Notes under the pieces: generated by a model
Databases searched by the model: none
What the model was told of the DNA's origin: nothing
Seen by the model: the letters and a program-made list of their open reading frames with translations, nothing else
Made by a program: the position numbers and the translations under genes
NCBI GenBank assembly: GCA_015499995.1
Contig: JADNRV010000004.1
Location: 62,001-126,000 of the forward strand
DNA from: Flammula alnicola
Lineage: Eukaryota; Basidiomycota; Agaricomycetes; Agaricales; Strophariaceae
Length of the DNA stretch: 64,000 nucleotides
Direction: 5' to 3'
In this document: positions 12,354 through 22,090 of the stretch, in pieces
How the letters are laid out: each line of letters opens with the position of its first letter
Numbering within the stretch: position 1 is the stretch's first letter

Positions 12354-13701
12354 ATGTCCCTTTGCCTGGATATTTACACCCTCATCGTCGAACAACTTGC
12401 GGCATTTCCACCCACACCATCAAGTTCTTTAGCAGCGTTATCTTTAACCTGCCGTTCTTTTCGTCCTCTGTGTCAACGACACATGTTTAATAACGTGGAC
12501 ATCAATGCCAAACTGTATACACTTCCCTACCGCAAACATCTTGTTGAAGGAAGGAAACACATGGAGGACTTCATTCAACTACTGAATGACTCTCCTCATC
12601 TCGCCGACTACATCCGCAATTTGCAATTTTCCCTCATCGACTACGATGTGGCGAATCCCAGCTTCGCATCCCAATTCCTGTCCAAACTCCACCACATATG
12701 CAGTTTTAAACTTGCTTGCCAAGCGCGTGCGCACCCCTCCTTAGTCTCAGACAACCCAGCCAGCGAGAAGCTTCCTGGGTTCGATTGGCGAACAATCGAT
12801 CCAGACTTGGCCGCTGCGCTCCATGGGATCATACAGTCTCCCGACCTACAGCATCTATCCATCGTGGGATTCAACCATTTTCCTCCGCGGGTCTTCTCTT
12901 GGAAGACATCTACTCTTCTCGTCAGTCTATCCATCAAATATCTCAGCATGGATACTACCGATACCAGCGCCAGGGGCGACGAAGATTCAAGTCGTCCGCA
13001 AATTAAAGAACTCTATATCGGCAAGCAATGTAATCAAGCCACAAAAGTACTTCTCGGCGGACCCGGAGGTGAACACGCTGTGTTCGATTTCTCTCATGTG
13101 GAAAAGCTTTCCGTGGAGTGGTCTCAACGAGCGGACATCGACACAACGAAAGCGATTATGCAGTCTGCATGCCGAATCGAAGACCTTCAATGCGGGAGTG
13201 CGTAAATCTGCTGTATCATATCTTGGCTTTAGCATTTCTGACTAGACATTGGATAACATAGCCTCATCGGCCGCGACACTTGAAGGGTTGGCAGAAATGA
13301 TTATGTATGGGTCATCCCAGACACTTCGGAATCTGAAATTTACAAGACCCCCGCCCGAAGGCGGAGACAACTATCCTTTCCGTGGTTTGATCGAAGAGCT
13401 GAAACTGCTATCTGGCAATGTGGGCGTCCTAGAGTCCATCACTGTCCGCCTCAATCTGGAATATGATATGGTTGATGACGTGTCTGACAAGTGCAAAATG
13501 CTGGATGGGCTCCTCTCCGACAACGCCGCATTTCCGCGACTCAGACAACTAGCGATTGACGCAGAAATCTTGGCTCTAGGCTCGGATCTTGAAGACCAGG
13601 AGCTTGAGGATAAATGGGAATACATACTGAAGAATTGCTTCACCCGTGTGGCTGCTATTCCTGGGTTTGATTTGAAATTCTATGTGTCGATTGAGTTTTG
13701 A
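12354..13701 (+). CDS. F-box-like domain protein
   Basis: The gene has two exons. The start MSLCLDIYTLIVEQLAAF begins an F-box-like helix. This is followed by the diagnostic ALSLTCRSFRPLCQRHMFNN segment seen in many agaricomycete F-box or leucine-rich proteins. Splicing at about 13198-13261 (GTGCGT...CATAG) joins LQCG to TSSAATLEGLAEMI and keeps the frame; a nearer acceptor at 13244 would give a stop. The rest is a series of weak leucine-rich repeats (LQHLSIVGFNHFP, LEGLAEMIMYG, LRQLAIDAEIL) ending DLKFYVSIEF at 13701. The total is about 425 residues. F-box proteins act as substrate adaptors of SCF ubiquitin ligases; a target cannot be inferred. This family is strongly expanded in mushrooms. 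Confidence 0.7.
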
Positions 13702-13999
13702 CTGGGTATAAATTTTTGTAGAAAAAATAAATTAATACCAACTTTTAGACTAGCAAGGACCTTTGCTATTGATATAACCAGACATGGTTTTCAGTAAAAA
13801 AGACTTACAAGTTACATGTATAACCAACTTACAATCCTTTGCTTTGGGCTCACGGTTGTGTAAACTCAAGTATGCATTTTGTAAATCGAGAATAAATATC
13901 GAGGGCTTGACTTTCAATGGTGATTCAATTCATGGTCATCATATGCACGGGTAAATTTACAATTTAGAACACAGATATCGTCATCGCCTTGCGACTCTG

Positions 14000-16739
14000 T
14001 CAACCCAAAACTATTTCTTTCCACTCCGGTCCCTGTCCCAATGATTGGTTCAGGTCGCGTTTCTTGATGGAGCCCACCGAGACGCGCTCTGCCCATTGTC
14101 CCTTTCCATGCCAGTCAATCAGCATAACCATGTACTTCCAACCGGCCTCGCGATCTTCTTGTCCATCTTCTGCCCTTTCATCCCGTCCCTCGCACAAAAG
14201 AATGAATTCATGCTTGCCCGGAACATGATCCTTGCGCCAGCCCTCGTTCACGAAGAGAGTGCCGACTTGACGGCCATTTCGGCCAAAAAATCCAACGCGA
14301 GAGCGCGTGTTGACAGGCCCGCTTGTATCGGCTTTGCTCGTCGGTGTGTCGAGGTTGAATGTGACAGAGACGGTCCAGAACTGCAAAAATCCCGATCGAG
14401 GAACAGAGTTGAGGATGTCTTTTGTGTACTCCGGTGCATCGACCAATTTTCGAGGTGTCGGGAGTGCGCGAAAACAGTCGAATGCGAAGCGTCTTTGGAC
14501 AGGACCGCCGTAGAAGTTTCTCGAGGATGAGGATTGCTTAGGGGCCCAGACACGGACACATTCAACCAATTTATGAGCAACCCGTTCATACCGGATGATC
14601 CATGTTCGCTTTGGTAGTGCTTTGCGAATCTTCCGAATGTCTCTGGTATACCAATCCCACATTCTTGGCCATGACTCTCCAATCCAGCCAGACTACGACC
14701 CGTTCGGAGCACCCGGTCGGCGATCCTGAAGCACCAATGACGTCCAGAGAAGAAACCAGTCGAAATAGGCGTCAGGAATTCCGTGACACAAGTGTACTTT
14801 GAGCTCTGACTTGATATCTATACTATAAATCGAAGAGGGTCTTTCCCACGTGACAGACAAAGATGTGTCACAATTGGTCACAGACAAACAAGTCACCGTC
14901 TCACACGTCTCTCTGCCGACATCTAGGCTAACGGCACGCCCGTGCGAAGCACGGGTCACGCGCTTCTATATTATAAAAGCAGGGCGTCCCACGGGTGTGC
15001 ACGGGACCCAAATGCGCGAATGTCGAGCTGTATAATCGTCAACGAGTCTCATGTCTCGACTCACCGCGCACTGGCCGAGCTAAGCAGGGCGGTTCCCATC
15101 ACGTGGTATATAGATCCAATGACGTCGCACGGGCATCTCCGACACTTCCCGCACTCGACACGATCACGATACCAACCACGAACGCGATGTTCAAAATGCC
15201 TTGCGAACTCGAGGGTACCCGAACACCACACTCTCGCTATAATCAATGTTAGTCTTCCCATCCTTCTCAACACTCTCGCTCTTACACACTGATTGTTCTT
15301 CACAGGACCTTAAATAACATCCTCAATACAATCGATATCTCTCGAACTCGTAAATTGTAATAGCCCATCCGCATATCATGATGGGGGTTTTCCGATCTGG
15401 GCGTAGACGGAAGGTCATCGGGGCCGCGATGCCGGACCAATTCCAATTCCAGTCGCCATTACATAAGCAATGGCGGATGTTTTACTGCGTCTTACCGTTG
15501 ACCACACTGAGCATGGGGATCGGCAATGATAGACGTCCAACGTTGGCTGGGTCTCAATATTCAATCCTTCTCAGTTGTTTTGCATCGTGGGCTTGTGGGT
15601 TCCGACAACCCATTTCTCAGTTCTGAAATCGTGCAACAATGTGCATCAAGCCCACGCCAGAAACCCGCCTGCCAGGCGAACTCGAGCGAGAAATATTCGT
15701 GATTGCAGCCTTGTCTATATTATAATACGACAACGGTATTTCTCACGGGGGGACAAAAAGGTCTTCTGATTGGTTGAGACAAACCACCAATGGTGGTGCA
15801 AACTCTAACATTGGCTGGCCAGACGGTCCAGACCTTAAGTCACGCCGCTCAATCGCGACTCAATCGACGCTGCCACTGGCCAGGCTTCAACCAGGCTTGG
15901 TTGATAATCTGCAGAACGTCGTGCGTGGCAACTCTCAGTGATGCCACGGGGTGTGCTCGAGGATGTACCGTATTAGCATATCTACAAGGATCCTATTTGA
16001 TCAGTGGTATTTGTACTTACTCTGGAAGGCTACACTGGTATCTGAAGAAGGGCGTTGGACGATGGACAACGTTGAGACTGACAAAGTAGAGTTACATAGT
16101 TCAAGTTGGTTCTGGATACAGGTCCCCAAGGAAGCCATGAGCCGCTCAAGGCGATGCCGCGCCTACGCGCGGCGGCGCTTTGAAGGGCAAGGGCAACTAC
16201 AACCATATGTATTGGAATTTATTTTTCCAATAAATTCAAGAATCAATCTTGGTTCAATTGGAAAAAAATATTCATGCCGTGCGAAGCACGGGTCGCAGGC
16301 TAGTAGTTAGAAATTCCAGCGAATGCATTATAAATGTAGGAGTTGTAGGTAAGAGAGCGTGCTGAATAAGATTGGATCGTTCCTTCGAATGTTCCGATAT
16401 CGTTACTGTCGTTGAGTTCTTCTTCTCCGATTTCTCCTGCAACGACACTGGCACTCTCATCTTCGAAAACCACGTCTTCATGCCATTCGTCGGCTTTGCT
16501 GCATGTGAAGACGACCTGCCCTCCAATAAAGACGAGGCTGCGTGGTGCAAATTCCATCTCTTGAAAGCTAAGCAGTTCACGTTAGCGGAAGCCGAATAAT
16601 ACATCAAGAGAGTCTTAGAGACTCACGTCCAGGTCCTTTTATAATAGGGCGAATATTTGAAGTCATTTTGATATCGTTGTTTAAAAGCCAGTCTAAGCCC
16701 AGGCATAACCTCTTCGATAGGCTGGCGTCGCCCACGAGT
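14000..16739 (-). pseudogene. HET-domain gene copy C, truncated and split by a Helitron
   Basis: This is a third copy of the HET family found intact at 48952-51225 and 61941-64000. The 5' part (16739-16304) begins abruptly inside GRRQPIEEV, lacking the N-terminal HET motifs. It retains the intron and the LQEMEFAPRSLVFIGGQVVF segment. It stops at SNY, where a Helitron (14817-16303) is inserted. The 3' part continues at 14816 with IKSELKVHLCHGIPDAYFDW and runs to the natural stop at 14000 (GPEWKEIVLG). A Trp codon of the PSWSWSGW block, near 14695, is TAG here, so the copy was dead or dying independently of the insertion. The upstream junction at about 16739 is with a PSD fragment. Confidence 0.85.
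14817..16303 (+). mobile_element. non-autonomous Helitron inserted in HET copy C
   Basis: The 5' end is TCTATACTATAAAT and the 3' end CTAG. An 6-bp-stem hairpin (CCGTGC-GAA-GCACGG, 16277-16291) lies 8 bases before CTAG, the standard Helitron terminus. The host sequence reads ...GACTTGATA before and TAGTTAG... after. The HET paralogue at about 50390 has the uninterrupted site TTGATATAGTTAG. The element therefore sits exactly between A and T with no target duplication, as Helitrons do. No Rep/helicase gene is present in its 1487 bp. A short exon-like stretch with a credible intron (about 15240-15305, GTTAGT...CACAG) may be captured gene sequence. Two further 5'-like termini and another hairpin lie inside. 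Confidence 0.88.
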
Positions 16740-16744
16740 TAATT

Positions 16745-17710
16745 TTTTCTATATGAACATCGGTCAATAAACTGCCAAAGCTTGAGGAAGGACGAGAGCG
16801 AAGCTTACTGAACGAATGGAGAGGATCTAATATTTCGTCTACCTTCAGCCCATGGAACTCGATGAGGGCCGGTATCTTCGCTGACTCGGGGTCGTCATAT
16901 TTGATACCATGCTTGATGGAGAGTGACTTGAGGGAGCGACGAACTGAAAATAACCAAACACAAATTTATATAAGCTGGAAGAAATTAATGACGAATTGCG
17001 CACCTCCTTATATAGGAGCCGAATCCCAAGACGAACATACTCCTCCATCTTCTCCAACCTGTCATCCGATTCTTCACGATAATATTGGCCGAATTCTATA
17101 ATATCATCAGACAAGCACCAGGTCTCGACAAGAAATGGAAGTAAAGCATACCGCACCGAGCTTATAGTCGCCGCTCGACACCTTCGTGATAATCTGTGTG
17201 CACCACTTCCTCTCCACCTGATTGGCCATGAAGAAGTTGCCCACCACGATCCGATCGACCTTGTTCCAATCCTGGCTTACGCAGATGGCGAGATGCGTCA
17301 CAATGTCCATCTCCGCCTTCGAATTCAGCCTAAGGCTAGACCGATGGCAGAGCGGGCAGTTCTTCACGTTGATGACGCGCTTGATAGGGATGCTCTCCGC
17401 CATCCTCGTTCAGTTCGACCTCTTGTCGTGCCCGTTTAATCTTCCTCCTATACTGAATTGCGACCAGCCGCAGTGAACTAGATTCGACTCTAGCTGAAAT
17501 ATTCTACCAGTCCACCGCCGGTGATTGCCGACAAACACTACCTACCGCAAGTGGCAGCGGATACCATTTCGTTGGTGTCTTTGTCCATGCATTAACGATT
17601 TTGCCTGTAAATGAAAATTGGAAGATAGGTTAGTGGCACAGGGACAAAATGCAAAGAAAAAGAACATATGATAAAATTGTACCCCGAGTCCACCCGATTC
17701 CACTGCACCC
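16745..17710 (-). pseudogene. chimeric phosphatidylserine decarboxylase pseudogene (PSD1/PSD2)
   Basis: The 5' part (17710-17405) copies intron 1 and exon 2 of the PSD1 gene at 26272-28245 ([18 protein letters not shown], then [20 protein letters not shown]). It has about 70 extra bases inside exon 2. At the codons for DG it switches to a different family member, a cytosolic PSD2-type enzyme. The PSD2 part has the zinc-binding stretch NCPLCHRSSLRLNSKAEMDI, SQDWNKVDRIVVGNFFMANQ, KVSSGDYKLGA, NSANIIVKNRMTG, EEYVRLGIRLLYK and SLKSLSIKHGIKYDDPESAK, ending DEILDPLHSF. A frameshift follows NRMTG. The copy ends in an intron at about 16745, where HET copy C begins. The catalytic C-terminal half is absent. 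Confidence 0.75.
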
Positions 17711-18376
17711 CCCCGTCTCGACCCAGTTCTTCTCCTATTGATGTTCTCCGATGTCGATCGTCCTCAGGCAGAGCTCGCGTCTCTCTTCGACCCCTCATTC
17801 TGTGTTAAATATTCTTGCTCATCTGGCGATTCCACCATCAGTTTCCCGCTTGACGAGGTAGAAATTCAGGAATTTTCGATACTGCGAGCGTCTGAGACGC
17901 CGCTTTCCCTACCATGGAAACGGAACATCCAGGGATGACAGGTATCCCTCCTCTACTTACCTACTGCCGTTGCCGTTTCATATTCGGAGGCCAAGGTGAC
18001 GATACTCCACTCTCGTCTCCATCTTATTCTCATTGATGTATGGCTCTTGCGCCGTTTCCTCGCAACCTTTTCCCTGAACTAAACATGTTGCGGCTTCGAC
18101 TTTCGACCTCACGTTTCCCATCTCTGGCGTTATTGTTCTAGCCTGTAGCCAAACGGTATCCAAGTTGTGCCGCACTGTATTCCCAAATATATTTAGTACA
18201 TTGTAATTGCCCAACCGCCTCCTGATATCCTCCATACCCTTACTCCAAGCTCCTCGGACCTCGCCTCTTCACCGCCTCAAGTCGAAGAAAACAAATCCTA
18301 TCCTATCGTACAAAAAATTTCCAATGGCGATTTAATTACCAAAAAATTCGCAATCATTCCTGATTATAGCGTTATT
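17711..18376. other. no supported gene
   Basis: Open frames of 66-85 codons occur on both strands (17738-17938 plus, 17978-18235 minus). None matches a family I know or forms an exon chain. It may hold further decayed fragments of the adjacent duplication. Confidence 0.4.
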
Positions 18377-18962
18377 TCAGAATGTTACTCCTGTATTCAA
18401 CAGCGCAAAGCTTTCCCCGAATGGATTGATGTTGAAACAAGCGTTAGTTTCAGGAATGAGGGCCAATCCACTGCATATGGTATTATCGGCGGCACCGACT
18501 TGGAAGAGAAGTTCGAGGTCAGACGGGTTACTGATAAAGAGCGAAAAGAATGGGTCCGGCGCAGGGGCGAAGCATGTGTCCAACGCATTGCCAATGATAG
18601 TGAAGGCGTCGCAAACTCCGGAGCAGTTTTCTCCGGAGCAGAAAAGTAGGAGTGGGTTGACGGCGCGTTTTTCAAGGCTGGTAGCAGGAACTGGAGAAGT
18701 CGCTGCAGTGTTGGTAGCGGTCGTATCCACAAGGTTATGGAGGCCGTGGCCTGCTAGTGCTGCATTCAAGGCACCTTCTGGCGTGGTGCTAAAGGCCTAC
18801 ATAAATAATGGTCACAGTCAGTTAAATTAACATAGTAATAGTAATAGATATCCTCACGGTCTTGGAGAGAATAGCCGTGTTGCTCCTTGTCACAACGGAC
18901 AATGGAGTAGCTTGAACGACACATCCAAGGATGAAAGCTGACAATATGACAGAGAGTTGCAT
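18377..18962 (-). CDS. small secreted protein with six cysteines
   Basis: Two exons are joined at about 18857-18798 (SKT-AFSTTPEGALNAALAG). The start at 18962 gives MQLSVILSAFILGCVVQATP, a clear signal peptide with cleavage likely after QA. An in-frame Met further upstream exists but would bury the signal sequence. The mature part (about 145 residues) has LLLFCSGENCSGVCDAF, DTCFAPAPDP, NTICSGLAL and NACFNINPFG, six cysteines that could form three disulfides, and ends ALLNTGVTF at 18377. A dibasic LEKR before the cysteine region could be a Kex2 site. I do not recognise a named family. Such small secreted proteins are common in agaricomycetes and include candidate effectors and cell-wall proteins. 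Confidence 0.7.
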
Positions 18963-19079
18963 GGTTAAGAGTCGAGTCGTTGTTGGAAAGAGTTCGCTGA
19001 GATCTTTGAACCTGGAGGTAATGGCACTGAACACTGACCTTTTATACAAAAAGCAGAGGTCCCGTCTCGAACATCGAGG

Positions 19080-19790
19080 CACGAACTCATTCCCCAATCT
19101 TACCAACGTGCTTCAGATCCAAGCAATAGACGAGAGCATGACCAGTAATGATGGACTCATATTCTGAAAATGTCAGGCTTTTGCCGAGTCTCTCTACTAA
19201 GTCTATTGAAGAAGGACTCTTTCGCTGTTTGAAAGCGTTCTAGGTTGTCTAATGATTCGTAGTCGTCGGAAAGACTTGTGTTGAATGGAGTAGAAGATTG
19301 GCATAGGACAGGCAGGTATTCTAGGAATGTGATTTTTACTCAGGCTCTACCAATGTGCTTCAGGTCCAAGCAATAGAAGAAAAAACGATTGGCGTAGATG
19401 GACTATTTTGCTGTTTAGGAGCATTCTAGGCAACCCAATGATTCGTACTCATCGGAAGGACTAAGAATGGAGTAGAAAATGACCGAGACAGAGCCGTATG
19501 CTACGAATACAACTTACTCACTGGCAGGCACAGAAGGATTCTTTCTCTGTTTGCATCAGGTCCAGGGAATGTAAAAAACATGATCTGCGTGTTGGTGCGA
19601 CTCGTATTCCACAAATGTCAGGCGTTTGTCTGATTCAATGTCTAAATATATCTAAGGAGAACTCCTTGTTTAATCATTTCAAGTTTATGCGCAGTCTAAT
19701 GTTTTATGCGCTGTCTAATGCTTCGCACAGAATCGCACTTGTCGGAAAGAAATCACCAAAATAATAACCACAACATTTGCTAAAATTAAT
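19080..19790. repeat. degenerate tandem repeats of roughly 200 bp
   Basis: The phrases GTGCTTCAG(A/G)TCCAAGCAATAGA (about 19110 and 19358) and TTCTAGG..NNNN..AATGATTCGTA.TC.TCGGAA (about 19228 and 19424) recur in the same order. A third, weaker unit follows (about 19553-19745, with GTCAGGCGTTT and CACTTGTCGGAAAG). The spacing is about 195-245 bp. The array lies just upstream of the small secreted protein gene. No coding content is seen. Confidence 0.45.
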
Positions 19791-20680
19791 ACCCACTTGC
19801 TCTAGGTAGTGCAGTTGTTTTGTCCAGGTGGATATGCCACAATGAATGTGCCCTCCTTTTTTCACTCGTGACGACGTCTATTATTAACACTCGATGTATG
19901 CTTGAGTAAAATATTGATTCAACTGCAGTTTCGAGTAATAACGAAAGGTCTCTGGGAGTGACCATTTCGGATTTTCGGCCCTGTTACTGTTATGATTTCC
20001 CAGCGAATTATTTTGACGTTGTCAGAATGTCCAGATTGTCGTTCAAACGTTCAAAAGTTATGCCGTGATGTTGTGTGGGTCGACAAATCCCCAATAGGAA
20101 GTTCAAACGTTCACGATCGACAAGATGTGTCCTATTTCGCATACCATTGCCATGTGGGAGATTTTTCACACCCCTCCTAAATCTCTAATTAATATTCCTC
20201 TCCCCTGGCCTGGGGCCTGAAGGGCCCTGAAGTCCTCGCTTTGGGAATTTGCCGTTTCGGTCCGCTGCCCCACCATCATTCACTTTTTGGTTGATTATTG
20301 AATTATTGAAAATCTCCTCTTCCTGCCGCCCCAGACTTGCAACGTCGCAACGCCTATGAATTCATCATTTCTTCGCACTGCGCATCGCTTGGGTCCACAC
20401 CAGGAACCGCTTTGCTGCTTGAATTTTGCTGCTTGACTATGGCTGATCGGCGATGATAAGGTGCGTATGTGCGTACACATTCTTGAAACACATTGTCTAT
20501 AGGACTTCATCAGCTCACAATCACTTAGATTGTCTCAGGCTCCGTATCTGGGCCCAAGAGCATTATCTGACGCTTCTCCACCGTCTCGACATCAATTCTC
20601 GGCAGGACACTGGCACAGAAAGATCAAACCACCAAACCTCAGCCTCTAGCCAACCACAATAGCCAACCAGAACCGCATCA
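19791..20680. other. no supported gene
   Basis: Short frames only. A 14-base phrase around GTTCAAACGTTCA occurs twice (about 20044 and 20102), about 60 bp apart. I see nothing else. Confidence 0.4.
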
Positions 20681-20683
20681 ACA

Positions 20684-21018
20684 ATTTCTGGCAACGGAAA
20701 AACTGGCAAATCCAGAGTCTGGACAAGGACGAGTCGCCGCCAGGTCCCAATCTCGCTCGACCAAGGCCGGTTTCTAGCTCCCACTCGGTCGTATGGGCCG
20801 CCATCTTTTGAAGCAGGGCAACTATGCTTAACGTGTCGGAAACGCTGCACCTGGTTCTTTACGTCACTCATTTTGCACATCTTTTCCTCTAGTTTACCTT
20901 GCTGCCATCCTCGAATATCTCGCTTCCGAGATTCTCCGAGACTCCAGCTCACTGGTAATGCCGCTCGTGATAGCAAGAAGCAACATATCGTGCCTCGCCA
21001 TCTGGAGGCAATGATCTC
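20684..21018 (+). pseudogene. histone H2A pseudogene, copy 1
   Basis: An N-terminal tail-like SGNGKTGKS is followed, with frame changes, by SRSTKAGF-LPLGRMGRHLLK and QGNYA-RVG. An intron-like stretch ends TTTCCTCTAG at 20892, and then comes VYLAAILEYLASEIL. After a frame change the H2A block GNAARDSKKQHIVPRHLEAM follows. The order and spacing match H2A (tail, KAGLQFPVGR region, VYLAAVLEYL, IVPRHIQLA). In-frame stops after KAGF and QGNYA and at least one frameshift make it non-functional. Confidence 0.75.
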
Positions 21019-21022
21019 CAGT

Positions 21023-21365
21023 CCCCCGTTGGTCGTGTCTGCCGTCGGGAAATTGCACTCAACTCAATGCGTTGGAGCTGGTGCACCTGATTAGTTGATG
21101 TATTCCTTTTGGCATTGTCAACCCATTTTCGAATTTATCTTTCTCTAGTTTACCTCACTACCGTCCTCAAATACCTCGCTGCCGAGGTTCACCAACTCGC
21201 TGGTAACGCCGCTTGTGATGACAAGAAACAATGTATTGTCTCTCGTCATTTGCAACTCGCCATCCAAAAGAGTGAGTCTTGACGTGTTCCTCGTTTATCT
21301 GATTTTGTGACTCATTCTTCTCAGGCTGCAAAAGCTCCTCGGCGACATCTTTCATCAAGTTGGTC
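21023..21365 (+). pseudogene. histone H2A pseudogene, copy 2
   Basis: It begins with a shortened VSAVGKLHSTQCVGAGAP segment (H2A FPVGR...RVGAGAP). An intron ends TTTCTCTAG at about 21149. The next part is [20 protein letters not shown] and [20 protein letters not shown], another intron (GTGAGT...CTCAG, about 21270-21325) and then LQKLLGDIFHQVG. This is the best preserved of the three copies, but the N-terminus is missing and the last block diverges. Confidence 0.75.
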
Positions 21366-21414
21366 GCTTATCTTATCCTCTTTTTAGCTTTGTCACTCAT
21401 TTTGTATGTGTTTT

Positions 21415-21605
21415 CCTCTAGTTTACCTGGCTGCCGTCGAGTACTTAAAAAAAGCGACATACCCCCTCGTCGTACCTCGCTGTTGACAATCTCGAACTCC
21501 TTGTAACACCGTTCGTGATAACAAGAAGCCATGTATCATCCCTCGTCATCTACAACTCGCCATCCAAAAAGGAACTTCTCCCAACGAAGTCTGGGAAGTT
21601 GAAGC
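21415..21605 (+). pseudogene. histone H2A pseudogene, copy 3
   Basis: It repeats the acceptor TTTCCTCTAG followed by VYLAAVEYL, then is disrupted by a short insertion and frame changes. The matching bases for the [12 protein letters not shown] region lie at about 21520-21575. It is the most decayed and shortest copy. Confidence 0.65.
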
Positions 21606-22090
21606 TATCAGCCAGCAACTTGAGATTGAGACTCTTTATCGCTATTTATTTTTTCTGTCTAGGTTGTATCTTGCGTCATGTATTATATTCATCGTTGAGG
21701 TCGTATCTTGTATTAAAGCTTTCACGTCTCAGTGTTCGTCGTTTAGGCTAGTTCCGAATAAAAATCACCCTCAGGCTTGAGGAAAATCTATCTGTGCATT
21801 ATGCAGTCTGGGGTATAGGAAAAAGGGACATCGTAATTATAAAGCAAGATAAGACAAAGGGAGGTTGAGGCTGTAGATAGGTAAATCGATAGATAAACTG
21901 CTTTCCTTCATCATCATAACCAAATTTCATTGATTGGCAATAGACTGCCTGAGTACTGCCGGAGTTCGACCAGATTATAGAGTTTACGTCATTAGGACCT
22001 CACCGTCAGCGTCTTCATTGAGTGGGAAATTTGGCATTGTACAGAAATCATTATATGGATACACGGGACAACATGCATTTACGAGGTAGC
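21606..22090. other. spacer and 3' flank of the GH47 gene
   Basis: No gene. The part next to the mannosidase stop (about 21960-22090) is the original of the flank that also accompanies the GH47 fragments at 42.4, 47.8, 51.7 and 61.4 kb. Confidence 0.5.

Noticed and set aside
18426..18830. 134-codon plus-strand frame
   Set aside because: It is antisense to the secreted protein gene, whose signal peptide, intron and cysteines support the minus strand.
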